Origin: G963663315 sp965208975
Lineage (GTDB): Bacteria; Pseudomonadota; Gammaproteobacteria; Arenicellales; Poriferihabitantaceae
Direction: 5' to 3'
Length of the DNA: 64,000 nucleotides
Assembly (NCBI GenBank): GCA_965208975.1
Contig: CBDBQH010000003.1
Span: 124,001-188,000, forward strand
Part shown: positions 50,777-59,480 of the stretch, piece after piece
Layout: each line of letters opens with the position of its first letter
Numbering within the stretch: position 1 is the stretch's first letter
Notes under the pieces: model-generated
Databases searched by the model: none
Told to the model about the DNA's origin: nothing
The model's input: only the letters and a program-made list of their open reading frames with translations
Made by a program: the position numbers and the translations under genes

Positions 50777-51580
50777 TTACTGCTGTTGAATCTGTAATTG
50801 TACGCTCATGGATTCCTCGCCCACGCCAAAACGCATTCCCTGTACAGGCGCGGCCTCCCGGTAGTCAAGACCTGTAGCGGTGCGGACATATCGATCATCC
50901 GGGGAAATTCCGTTGGAAACATCGAACCCCACCCAGCCGAGAGATTCAACCCATGCTTCCGCCCAGGCATGTCCGGCGTCCTGGTGAATCTGGCCATCCA
51001 TCATCAGATAGCCACTGACATACCGCGCCGGGAATCCGATCAGGCGGGCGGCGGCAACAAAGACATGAGTATGATCCTGACATACGCCGCATCGGCTACG
51101 CAACGCTTCTTCCGCAGTGGTTGTGGGCGAAGTCGTGCCGCGCTCATAGCGAATAGAGGAGGCAATCCTCTCCGAAAGCAGATGCAATGTGTCCAGCTCC
51201 ATATTGCCGGACAGGCCGGGTTCCTGAACCAGCTCGTGTATTGCGGCTCCGGCTCTGGTCAACCCGGTATCGCGGTTGTAATACCAAAGAGGCATATATC
51301 CTGTATGTTTGCCGAGTATGCCGGCATGGTCCCGGGTTTCGATTTGTCCCTGACAGCGGATATCAATTTCCCGCTGCTCCGGTTCAATGCTGAGCAGACA
51401 GACCTGGTTGTCGTTGTGATCCGTAAAATCCAGTTCCTTGCGCCCGTTGACCAGCTCAATCTCCCAGTTCAGTACATTTTGCAGTATGCCGCTTGCGGGA
51501 GATTGCCTGAGTTGAAACAGGGCATAGTTGACGGCTGCATCGTACTTGTAGAGAGTCCGGTGGGAAATATCAAGAAGCAT
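50777..51580 (-). CDS. Transglutaminase-like cysteine peptidase
   Basis: Cytoplasmic protein of 267 residues with an N-terminal beta-rich region (HRTLYKYDAAVNYALFQLRQSP) and a transglutaminase core. The catalytic triad is visible: Cys167 in RCGVCQDHTH, His204 in DAGHAWAEAW, Asp220 in GFDVSNG. The gene is last in a three-gene operon with an alpha-E domain protein and a circularly permuted ATP-grasp enzyme. This known association is thought to make and cleave or cross-link a small peptide-like modification; no substrate is established. Confidence 0.9.
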   Translation of the reverse strand: MLLDISHRTLYKYDAAVNYALFQLRQSPASGILQNVLNWEIELVNGRKELDFTDHNDNQVCLLSIEPEQREIDIRCQGQIETRDHAGILGKHTGYMPLWYYNRDTGLTRAGAAIHELVQEPGLSGNMELDTLHLLSERIASSIRYERGTTSPTTTAEEALRSRCGVCQDHTHVFVAAARLIGFPARYVSGYLMMDGQIHQDAGHAWAEAWVESLGWVGFDVSNGISPDDRYVRTATGLDYREAAPVQGMRFGVGEESMSVQLQIQQQ

Positions 51581-51585
51581 GGCGG

Positions 51586-52536
51586 CTACTCGTAAAACCT
51601 GAAGTCCTTTTCGATTTGCCTGCCCAGCGCAGCATTCTGTCCAAGAAAATTCATCAGGAACTCATGCAGACCGTTTTCAAAGACAACATCAATGGAATCC
51701 ATGTTCAGGATTCTGGATATGGAGCTTGCCATGCCGTGGGATTCGTAACAGATGCCGTAATCGCGCGTCAGGTAGCCCAGATTGTCCTCAATTTTCCCGT
51801 AGCAAAATGCCAGGGAGCGTGGCATCCTGGTATCCAGGATCAGAAAGTGGGCGATACCTGGCGCGCTGATCCTGCCTTCATGTACCCATCTGTAGGAACG
51901 GATAGCCGAGACAGAACTCAGAATAGTCTCCCACTGTACATTATCCAGCGACGAGCCCAGACAGCTTGCGGAGGGAAGCAGTACGTAATACTTGACATCC
52001 AGTATACGGGCCGTGTTGTCCGCTCTTTCAAGAAAACTTCCGATGCGGGAGAAGTCAAATATATCATTCCGCATCATGGTTCCGTACATGGTCCCGCGAA
52101 CCATTGAGGAATGTTTTCGAATCGCGTTGAGCGCTGCCGGAAGTTCCCTCTCCCTGACCGGCTTGCCCAGGATCTCCCGTAGCGTGAGCCAGGCTATGTT
52201 GGTGGCCTCCCAGACTTCCCGGGTCAATGACGCCCGCACGGCGCGCGCGTTGTTCCTGGCGGCTTCAATGGTCGACAGAACGCTCGAAGGGTTGCTTTTG
52301 TCTCGCAGAAGAAAGTCGATAACGTGCTTGCCATCGGCCCGTTCGTGATTGCGGAAGTAAATATCCTGCGTACCCGTAGTGGTCAGAATCGAATTCCACT
52401 CATCCTGCGCCGCGTCTGAACGGGTCAGTGCGATGCGGAATCCGGCGTCAAGCAGTCTCGCCGTATTTTCACTTCGCTCCAGCAGGCGGAACATCCAGAA
52501 CAGTCCCCCTGCGGTCTTGCCGAGCAGACGGGTCAT
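51586..52536 (-). CDS. Alpha-E domain protein
   Basis: Helical protein of 316 residues of the alpha-E family. It begins GKTAGGLFWMFRLLERSENTARLLDAGFRIAL, which is the family hallmark, and repeats a similar helix pair in RIGSFLERADNTARILDVKYY. The ATG at 52536 overlaps the stop of the ATP-grasp gene (ATGA), and the transglutaminase gene starts five bases after its stop. The family is defined by this neighbourhood, and its biochemical role is not known. Confidence 0.9.
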   Translation of the reverse strand: MTRLLGKTAGGLFWMFRLLERSENTARLLDAGFRIALTRSDAAQDEWNSILTTTGTQDIYFRNHERADGKHVIDFLLRDKSNPSSVLSTIEAARNNARAVRASLTREVWEATNIAWLTLREILGKPVRERELPAALNAIRKHSSMVRGTMYGTMMRNDIFDFSRIGSFLERADNTARILDVKYYVLLPSASCLGSSLDNVQWETILSSVSAIRSYRWVHEGRISAPGIAHFLILDTRMPRSLAFCYGKIEDNLGYLTRDYGICYESHGMASSISRILNMDSIDVVFENGLHEFLMNFLGQNAALGRQIEKDFRFYE

Positions 52537-53960
52537 CCGTCCAGCACCCAGGTATCTTTGGCGCCGCCACCCTGGCTTGAGTTGACCACGAGAGAATCCT
52601 TCTTCAACGCTACGCGAGTCAGCCCGCCCGGACAAATGCTGATACCATTGGGAGAAACCTGTACAAAGGGCCTTAAGTCCACATGGCGTGGCGCCAGACC
52701 TGCCCTTGTCAATACGGGCACTGTCGACAGGGCCAGGGTCGGTTGGGCGATGTAGTTTTCGGGGCGCTCATTAAGCTTCACGGAAAAGGATTTCAGTTCC
52801 TTCTTGCTGGCGGCGGGCCCCACCAGCATGCCATACCCACCCGATCCATGAACTTCCTTGACAACCAGTTCATCCAGGTGAGCCAGAACATAAGCCAGAG
52901 AGTCGGCCTCGGAACATCGCCACGTCGGGACATTTTCCAACAGCGCTTTCTCACCGGTGTAGAACTCGATGATTTCAGGCATACAGGCGTAGATCGACTT
53001 GTCATCCGCAATTCCTGTGCCCGGCGCATTGGCCAGTGTAATGCCGCCGGAGCGGTAGACATCCATGATTGCGGGCGTACCGAGCAGAGAGTCCGGATTG
53101 AACGTCAGAGGGTCCAGAAAATCATCATCCACCCGTCGGTAGAGAACGTCTATCGGGAAAAGTCCGCGTGTAGTGCGCATGCCGATACGCCCGTCGGTAA
53201 CCTTCAGGTCGCTGCCCTCAACGAGCTCAACCCCCATCTGGTCTGCCAGAAAGGAATGTTCGAAATATGCGGAATTGTGAATTCCCGGAGTCAGGATGAC
53301 AACGACCGGGGAATCAGAGCAGGCCGGCGGGGCGCAGGCTTCCAGCGAGGCGCGAAGATTTTTCGGGTAGTCACTGATCCGCCGCACATGGTTTTGCGAG
53401 AAGAGCTCGGGAAACAATTGCATCATGGTTTCGCGATTCTCCAGCATGTACGAGACCCCCGAAGGGGTTCGGGCATTGTCCTCCAGAACCATGAAGTCAT
53501 TTTCGCCTGTACGCACGATGTCAATTCCGATGATATGCGTATAGACACCGCCGGGCGGATCGAATCCCATCATCTGGGGCACAAATGCCTGGTTGCGGGA
53601 GATCAGGGATAGCGGAATGCGGCCGGACTTGAGAATCTCCTGTCTGTGGTAAATGTCGTAGATAAAGGCATTGATCGCCCTGACCCGCTGCTCAATCCCC
53701 CGAACGAGTCGCGACCATTCGCCGGATGACAGGATTCTCGGCACGATGTCGAAGGGGATTAGACGTTCGGTGGTGTCTTCATTGCCGTAGACGTTGAACG
53801 TGATGCCGGTACTGTGGAAATAGTTCTCAGCTTCAGATGACTTTTTCCTTAACCGGGAGAGATTTTCCGCACTGACCCAGTCATGATAGCTGGTATATGG
53901 GGGACGCGCATCATCCCCATACCCAAACATCTCATCATAATACTGTGTGTGTAACGGCAT
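52533..53960 (-). CDS. Circularly permuted ATP-grasp (type 2) ligase
   Basis: Cytoplasmic protein of 475 residues. The central segment with IIGIDIVRTGENDFMVLEDNARTPSGVSYMLENR is the family signature, and a later VVKEVHGSGGYGMLVGP holds the glycine-rich nucleotide loop. I chose the ATG at 53960, preceded by GGGGGG; 10 more codons are open upstream. It is the first gene of the operon with alpha-E and transglutaminase genes. The predicted reaction is peptide-bond (amide) formation with ATP; the actual substrate is unknown. Confidence 0.9.
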   Translation of the reverse strand: MPLHTQYYDEMFGYGDDARPPYTSYHDWVSAENLSRLRKKSSEAENYFHSTGITFNVYGNEDTTERLIPFDIVPRILSSGEWSRLVRGIEQRVRAINAFIYDIYHRQEILKSGRIPLSLISRNQAFVPQMMGFDPPGGVYTHIIGIDIVRTGENDFMVLEDNARTPSGVSYMLENRETMMQLFPELFSQNHVRRISDYPKNLRASLEACAPPACSDSPVVVILTPGIHNSAYFEHSFLADQMGVELVEGSDLKVTDGRIGMRTTRGLFPIDVLYRRVDDDFLDPLTFNPDSLLGTPAIMDVYRSGGITLANAPGTGIADDKSIYACMPEIIEFYTGEKALLENVPTWRCSEADSLAYVLAHLDELVVKEVHGSGGYGMLVGPAASKKELKSFSVKLNERPENYIAQPTLALSTVPVLTRAGLAPRHVDLRPFVQVSPNGISICPGGLTRVALKKDSLVVNSSQGGGAKDTWVLDG

Positions 53961-54104
53961 GTACCCCCCTGGTACGAAAACAGGTCGCACAAGAATACCA
54001 CGATCTGACCGCTTTCAGGAAAGCCGCATACAGACAAGGCGCATACAGGCGGGGAACTCATGAAAAAACGGGGAGATCTCAGTATCCAATCAGTCTTTTC
54101 GGGT

Positions 54105-54851
54105 TCAGGCTCCATCGGATTCCGGAATGTATACGTCCCGGATATTGCGCAAAATGGTTTTGTCGTCTGTATGACGCACATCCACCCCCTTTTCGAGAAA
54201 TACAATGTGTCCGGCTATATTGCTGCTATGCCCACCAAACCGCTCGAGAGCCCGAACACCCAGCACAATGTCCACAAAATGCCCGACATTTCTGGAATCC
54301 TCCAGAATAAATGTGCTCAATCGCCGCAGTATTGATTTCAACTGATTATCCAACTGCTCGCTCTCGATCAGAACATTTGCCGCAAGCTCCAGATTCAGGT
54401 CATCGAAAGCCTGCATGGCCATTTCCAGCATATTGATCACATAGCCGGACAGAGAATAAATATCCCGCAATATCTCATCGCTCGGTGGTTTTTGAGCCGA
54501 TTCGAAAAAGCGAATGGTCAGACCGGCAATTTTCCGGGCTTCATCGCCCGCGCGTTCCAGTTCTGCAACAATTTTCCCGATCGAGATCAGCACTCTCAAA
54601 TCCTTGGCAACCGGCTGGCGCAACGCGATCAGGCGAATAATTTCATCATCCGCTCGCAAATCGAGATCATTCAGCTTTTTATCATTTCTAATGACATCAT
54701 GAGCTTTGCCCGGATTCACGGATTGCAGAGTATCCAGGGAGTCCTCCAGCTGACTGACCGCAATCTTGCCCATTTGTAGAACCAAATCATGGAGATACTG
54801 CATTTCTTTATCAAAGCGCTTGAAGATATGTCTGTCACCTTGAATGCTCAT
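54105..54851 (-). CDS. phoU: Phosphate-specific transport system regulator PhoU
   Basis: Cytoplasmic protein of 248 residues with two three-helix bundles. The metal-binding motif of each bundle is visible: ADDEIIRLIALRQPVAKDLR in the first and a related E..L....SILRRLSTFI region in the second. It couples Pst activity to PhoR/PhoB signalling and limits phosphate uptake. It is last in the pst operon (39-bp gap after pstB). No phoB or phoR gene lies in the window. Confidence 0.93.
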   Translation of the reverse strand: MSIQGDRHIFKRFDKEMQYLHDLVLQMGKIAVSQLEDSLDTLQSVNPGKAHDVIRNDKKLNDLDLRADDEIIRLIALRQPVAKDLRVLISIGKIVAELERAGDEARKIAGLTIRFFESAQKPPSDEILRDIYSLSGYVINMLEMAMQAFDDLNLELAANVLIESEQLDNQLKSILRRLSTFILEDSRNVGHFVDIVLGVRALERFGGHSSNIAGHIVFLEKGVDVRHTDDKTILRNIRDVYIPESDGA

Positions 54852-54889
54852 AATTGAATACCTTGGCTAAACGATTGAAACGAATCCGA

Positions 54890-55792
54890 TCATCCGAAAC
54901 GACCGGTGATATACCCTTCTGTCAAGCGGTGTCGGGGATTGGTGAAAATAGCGCTGGTGGGACCGACTTCGACCAGTCGGCCCAGGTGGAAATAAGCCGT
55001 TCTTTGTGAAACCCGGGCCGCTTGTTGCATGGAGTGAGTGACGATACAGATTGAATATTGTTTTCTCAACTCGTCAATCAACTCTTCAATGGCGGCTGTA
55101 GCGATCGGGTCAAGGGCAGAACAGGGTTCGTCCATCAGAATAATCTCGGGACTAATGGCGATGGCTCGCGCAATGCACAACCTTTGCTGCTGGCCGCCGG
55201 ACAGTCCGGTGCCGGGTTTATCCAGCCTGTCGGATACCTCTTTCCACAAATCCGCCTTGCGCAGACTGCTTTCCACAATATCGTCCAGTTCGGATTTGCT
55301 ACTCGCCAATCCATGCAGCTTGACCCCGTAGGCGACGTTTTCATATAACGATTTCGGAAACGGGTTGGGTTTTTGAAAGACAATGCCCACCCGGGCGCGA
55401 AGCAGGACGACATCCATGTCTTTACTGTAGATGTCTTCACCGTGTAATTTGATGCTGCCGGACACCCTGCACCCGCTAATCGTGTCATTCATCCGGTTCA
55501 GACAACGCAGGAAGGTGGATTTCCCGCATCCCGACGGACCAATCATCGCAATCACCTCGTTTTTCGCAATATCAAGAGACACATTGAAAATAGCCTGCTT
55601 GTCGTCATAAGACACATTGACGTTGCGGCTGGCCATTGCCGGCTCATCCACACGAACATCACCGAACGTCTCGAAATTCGGGTTCAGTACCGGATCATCA
55701 AAATCCGCGGCCATGTCAGTCTGGTCACCTGGTGGCGACGCATTCGGGTCGCCTGTGATTCTGTCATCAGTTAATGTATTCGTATTCATCAT
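54890..55792 (-). CDS. pstB: Phosphate ABC transporter ATPase PstB
   Basis: ATPase of 300 residues that drives phosphate uptake. Walker A is GPSGCGKST, the Q loop is VFQKPNPFPKSLYENV, the signature is LSGGQQQRLCIARAI, and Walker B is ILMDEPCSALD. An unusual N-terminal extension of about 45 acidic, Asp/Pro-rich residues precedes the usual start of the domain. The ATG at 55792 (or 55789) is used; a TTG at 55828 overlapping pstA is possible. Confidence 0.93.
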   Translation of the reverse strand: MMNTNTLTDDRITGDPNASPPGDQTDMAADFDDPVLNPNFETFGDVRVDEPAMASRNVNVSYDDKQAIFNVSLDIAKNEVIAMIGPSGCGKSTFLRCLNRMNDTISGCRVSGSIKLHGEDIYSKDMDVVLLRARVGIVFQKPNPFPKSLYENVAYGVKLHGLASSKSELDDIVESSLRKADLWKEVSDRLDKPGTGLSGGQQQRLCIARAIAISPEIILMDEPCSALDPIATAAIEELIDELRKQYSICIVTHSMQQAARVSQRTAYFHLGRLVEVGPTSAIFTNPRHRLTEGYITGRFG

Positions 55793-55811
55793 GTCATTTC
55801 GGCTTAAGAGG

Positions 55812-57080
55812 TTACCAGCGACGTTCAAACTTCTTCCTTAACAGGACAATCAATCCATTGACCGCAATCAGGAACAGGAGCAAAACCATGATCGCAGCCG
55901 AAGTGCGTTCAACAAACGCGCGTTCCGGGCTATCTGACCACAGGTAGATCTGCACCGGCAACGCCGTAGCCGGATCCAGTGGTCCGCCGGGAACATCAAC
56001 AATGAACGCCACCATGCCGATAATCAGTAAGGGCGCCGATTCACCCAGCGCCTGAGCCAGACCGATGATCGTTCCGGTTAGCATGCCGGGCAACGCCAGT
56101 GGCGCCACGTGATGCAACACAGTCTGCACCGGCGAAGCGCCCAGCCCAAGCGCGGCTTCCCGAATACTGGGCGGCACCGCTCCAAGAGCGGCGCGACTGG
56201 ATATGATGATGGTAGGCAGCGTCATCAGCGCCAGTACCATGCCACCGACCAGGGGCACTGAACGCGGCAAGCCGAAGACATTGATGAAAATAGCCAGGCC
56301 GAGCAAGCCGAATATGATGGACGGAACCGCCGCCAGGTTGTTGATATTGACCTCAAGCAGATCCGTTATCCGGTTCTTCGGCGCAAACTCCTGTAGATAA
56401 ATAGCGGCCGCAACGCCAATCGGGAATGCCAGCAGCATGGTCACCAGCATGGTGAAAATGGAACCCATTGTGGCGCCGAAAATACCCGCCTGCTCCGGTT
56501 CACGTGAATCGCCAGCGCTGAAAAACGGGATATTGAAACGCTTTTCCAGACGGCCGTTTTCCAACAATTGGTCTACCCACCCAATCGTAATATCCTTGAT
56601 CCGCCGGTTCTTCTCGGCAACGTCCCGGTCAATCCGGCCCTTGACAAAAACATCCACCTCGTCATCGGCCAGCAGCCACCAGGTGACCGGCTGGCCGATC
56701 AGAGACGGGTCAGCCATAATTTTCTCACGCAGTTGATATTGCGCTCCGCTACTGATGAGCCGGTAGAGGGACCTTTTCTCCTTGCGTTTGGTCACTTCCG
56801 GGAAGGTCTGGCGAAGCGCTTTCTTGATAAACCCGGAGTAATCCGCCTTCGACAATGATTCCTGGCTCAGATCATCACCGAAATCCTCTGCAAGAAGATG
56901 GATATCCAGCCCGATATGCGTCTGCAATAACGCGGTATATCCATTGGAGCCGGTGGTAACCAGCAGGAATATCAGGAAAGCCAGTCCGCAACTAATGGAC
57001 GACAGCCCGTACAGACGGAATCGGGCCTCCCGCGCGTAACGTTTGGCCAGCCCCCTCTTGATGATCTCGACCTGGTTCAT
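55812..57080 (-). CDS. pstA: Phosphate ABC transporter permease PstA (long form)
   Basis: Inner-membrane permease of 422 residues. After the first helix (about 30-48) it has a large periplasmic loop (about 50-205), the DUF3333-type insertion seen in long PstA proteins. The five-helix permease core follows, with the EAA loop in IREAALGLGASPVQTVLHHV. The ATG overlaps the pstC stop (ATGA). This long form is typical of alphaproteobacteria and some gammaproteobacteria. Confidence 0.92.
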   Translation of the reverse strand: MNQVEIIKRGLAKRYAREARFRLYGLSSISCGLAFLIFLLVTTGSNGYTALLQTHIGLDIHLLAEDFGDDLSQESLSKADYSGFIKKALRQTFPEVTKRKEKRSLYRLISSGAQYQLREKIMADPSLIGQPVTWWLLADDEVDVFVKGRIDRDVAEKNRRIKDITIGWVDQLLENGRLEKRFNIPFFSAGDSREPEQAGIFGATMGSIFTMLVTMLLAFPIGVAAAIYLQEFAPKNRITDLLEVNINNLAAVPSIIFGLLGLAIFINVFGLPRSVPLVGGMVLALMTLPTIIISSRAALGAVPPSIREAALGLGASPVQTVLHHVAPLALPGMLTGTIIGLAQALGESAPLLIIGMVAFIVDVPGGPLDPATALPVQIYLWSDSPERAFVERTSAAIMVLLLFLIAVNGLIVLLRKKFERRW

Positions 57081-58081
57081 TCGTATTGTTCCTTGTATTT
57101 GCGCACCACCTTCAACGCAATAACATTGAGAATCAGGGTGATAGTGAACAGAGTCAGTCCCAATGCGAACGCCGCCAGGGTTTTCGGACTGTCGAACTCC
57201 TGATCTCCGATCAGCAAGGTGACAATTTGCACGGTCACAGTCGTGACCGACTCGAACGGATTGGCGGTCAGGTTCGCCGCCAGTCCCGCCGCCATCACCA
57301 CAATCATGGTTTCACCGATTGCGCGCGAAACCGCCAGCAAAATGCTACCGACAATGCCCGGCAGCGCAGCGGGCAGGACAATCCGGCGAATCGTTTCCGA
57401 GCGGGTGGCGCCGAGCCCGAATGAGCCGTCACGCAAGGTCTGGGGCACGGCGTTGATCACATCATCTGACAGCGACGACACGAAGGGCAGGATCATGACC
57501 CCCATAACCACTCCAGCCGCCAGCGCGCTTTCGCTGGAAACACTCATACCAAAGGATTCCAGTGAGTTGCGAATCATCGGCGCAACCGTCAAAGCGGCGA
57601 AAAAACCATAAACCACCGTGGGAATGCCAGCCAGAATCTCAAGCAGGGGTTTGCCGAATGCCCGTACATGCCGATTGGCGTATTCCGACAGGTAAATGGC
57701 TGACATGAGTCCGAACGGTACGGCAATAAACATTGCAATCACGGTAATCAGGAAGGTCCCCGCGAACAGGGGAACGGCTCCAAAAGCTCCGGACGAACCC
57801 ACCTGATCAGAACGTATGGCAGTCTGGGGGGACCATTCCAGACCAAACAGAAAGTCGGTTATTGGAACAACATTGAAAAACCGAATGGACTCAAACAATA
57901 CGGACAGGACGATACCGATCGTTGTCAAAATAGCAATACTGGTACAGGCAATCAAAAAAGTCTTGATCACTCTTTCAACCCGGTTTCTTAACGCCCGGTT
58001 TTTCCTGGCCAGGCTCAATGCAACCAGCATCAGGCACGGAGCCAGGATGAAAAACGCAAAAAGCAACGCCAGAACACTCAT
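57077..58081 (-). CDS. pstC: Phosphate ABC transporter permease PstC
   Basis: Inner-membrane permease of 334 residues, partner of PstA. The core carries the typical EILAGIPTVVYGFFAALTVAP and the EAA loop LRDGSFGLGATRSETIRRIVLPAALPG. Long PstA is usually found with long PstC (about 450 residues or more), while this one is short. A cluster of dispersed repeats lies directly before its start codon, so N-terminal loss is conceivable. The weak ribosome site GGGATGG also fits a disturbed upstream region. Confidence 0.9.
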   Translation of the reverse strand: MSVLALLFAFFILAPCLMLVALSLARKNRALRNRVERVIKTFLIACTSIAILTTIGIVLSVLFESIRFFNVVPITDFLFGLEWSPQTAIRSDQVGSSGAFGAVPLFAGTFLITVIAMFIAVPFGLMSAIYLSEYANRHVRAFGKPLLEILAGIPTVVYGFFAALTVAPMIRNSLESFGMSVSSESALAAGVVMGVMILPFVSSLSDDVINAVPQTLRDGSFGLGATRSETIRRIVLPAALPGIVGSILLAVSRAIGETMIVVMAAGLAANLTANPFESVTTVTVQIVTLLIGDQEFDSPKTLAAFALGLTLFTITLILNVIALKVVRKYKEQYE

Positions 58082-58094
58082 TTATCGCGCCATC

Positions 58095-58350
58095 CCACCA
58101 TTGTATTGCGAACCTCCCCCATCATTCCCGCCCCTCCCCCGTCATTCCCGCGCATGCGGGAATCCACAATGCGGATAGCATTCCATCTCCTCCCCCGTCA
58201 TTCCCGCCCCTACGAAGTTGCCCCCGTCATTCCCGTGCAAACGGGAATCCACAATAATATGGATCATTGCAATGAATGATGCACAGGGGCGGGTCACTGT
58301 GCCCGCCCGGGAAGATGATGTCGTAGGGGCGGGTCACTGTGCCCGCCCGA
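58095..58350. repeat. Palindromic repeat block between pstS and pstC
   Basis: Two perfect ATTCCC-N8-GGGAAT elements (58144-58163 and 58229-58248) and two GC-rich elements GGGCGGGTCACTGTGCCC (about 58288-58308 and 58328-58348). The last one overlaps the 3' end of pstS. It replaces the short spacer usual between pstS and pstC and may form stable hairpins in the operon mRNA. Confidence 0.9.
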
Positions 58351-59386
58351 GAATCAGAGGAGTCAGATTGGCCGCATCAGACCGGAATTTCTCTCTTTCA
58401 CTGGTCGGCATCGGAATCAGCCCCTTGTCAACCAGATAGCCTTCTTCACCAAAAGCCGCTTCGCTGGTAAATTCCACCATAAACCCGGCGATCCCCGGAG
58501 TCATACCGATATGCGCCTTTTTGGCATAGAAGTAAAGCGGGCGTGAAATCGGATAGGACCCGTCTGCAATGGCTTCAAACTCAGGTGGAACACCGTCAAT
58601 CATCGAACCCTGGATGACATCTGAATTCTGATCCAGAAAGCTGAAGCCGAACACCCCGAGCGCCCTTTCGTTTTCCCGCAGTTTCTGCACAATCAGATTA
58701 TCGTTTTCCCCGGCCTCAATATAAGCCCCGTCTTCGCGAACGGTATGGCAAAGCGACTGATACGCTTTTTTATCCTGTTCCGCCATGGCCTTGATCCAGC
58801 CGAACGACTGGCAGCCGCCTTCAAGAGCAAGCTCGGCAAAAGCGTCGCGGGTGCCTGATGTAGGAGGCGGCCCCAGTACTTCTATCTCCGAATCCGGCAG
58901 CGCCGCATTCACCTCCTTCCAGGTAGAGTATGGATTCGGTATAACGGATTCACTGCCGTCGGGATGCGGAACATCTTTCGCTAACGCAAGGAAAATATCC
59001 CTTCGGCTCAATTCCAGCTGATCAACCTGACTGGAATTACCCAGTATGACCCCATCGTAACCGACTTTGACTTCGATCACGTCTTTCACTCCATTGGCCT
59101 GACATTTCCCGAATTCTGAAGGCTTGATTCGACGGGATGCGTTGGTAATGTCCGGGTACGATTCACCCACTCCGGCACAAAACAGTTTCATGCCGCCGCC
59201 CGAGCCGGTCGCTTCGATAACGGGAGTCTTGAAGCCACTGGTTTTGCCGAATTTCTCCGCCACCACCGTCGCGAACGGATAGACTGTTGATGAGCCGACA
59301 ATCTGGATATAATCGCGGGCGGCCTGGGCAGAACCCATACCGGCAATAGCGGCGGCCATAACAATCGGGATAACACTTTTTAACAT
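58334..59386 (-). CDS. pstS: Phosphate-binding protein PstS
   Basis: Periplasmic phosphate-binding protein of 350 residues with signal peptide ending in GSAQA. Ligand-contact segments are VGSSTVYPFA near the mature N-terminus, ATGSGGGMKLFCAGVGE, TNASRRI and PPPTSGTRDAF. The last residues GRAQ and the stop are read from the dispersed GC repeat, so the original end was modified. It is the first gene of pstS-pstC-pstA-pstB-phoU. The upstream region shared with the ArsR gene holds TGTCATAATA on the minus strand, at most half of a Pho box. Confidence 0.94.
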   Translation of the reverse strand: MLKSVIPIVMAAAIAGMGSAQAARDYIQIVGSSTVYPFATVVAEKFGKTSGFKTPVIEATGSGGGMKLFCAGVGESYPDITNASRRIKPSEFGKCQANGVKDVIEVKVGYDGVILGNSSQVDQLELSRRDIFLALAKDVPHPDGSESVIPNPYSTWKEVNAALPDSEIEVLGPPPTSGTRDAFAELALEGGCQSFGWIKAMAEQDKKAYQSLCHTVREDGAYIEAGENDNLIVQKLRENERALGVFGFSFLDQNSDVIQGSMIDGVPPEFEAIADGSYPISRPLYFYAKKAHIGMTPGIAGFMVEFTSEAAFGEEGYLVDKGLIPMPTSEREKFRSDAANLTPLILGRAQ

Positions 59387-59467
59387 GAGACAATTCCGTG
59401 GTTGATTGATCTGGTGGCGGTAGTTCGGGAATTTGCCCGGGTCTACGATATGAGCCAGTGTTGCGGT

Positions 59468-59480
59468 ATTATGACATAAT
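59468..59480. promoter_or_regulatory. Palindrome ATTATG-A-CATAAT between pstS and the ArsR-methyltransferase gene
   Basis: A six-base inverted repeat with one central base that overlaps the ATG of the ArsR-type gene. ArsR regulators often bind short AT-rich palindromes at their own promoter, so this may be an autoregulatory operator. On the pstS side, the same bases include a Pho-box-like half site. Confidence 0.35.

Noticed and set aside
59387..59478. Full Pho box upstream of pstS
   Set aside because: Only a half-like string TGTCATAATA is present and the second half with the expected 11-base period is not convincing.
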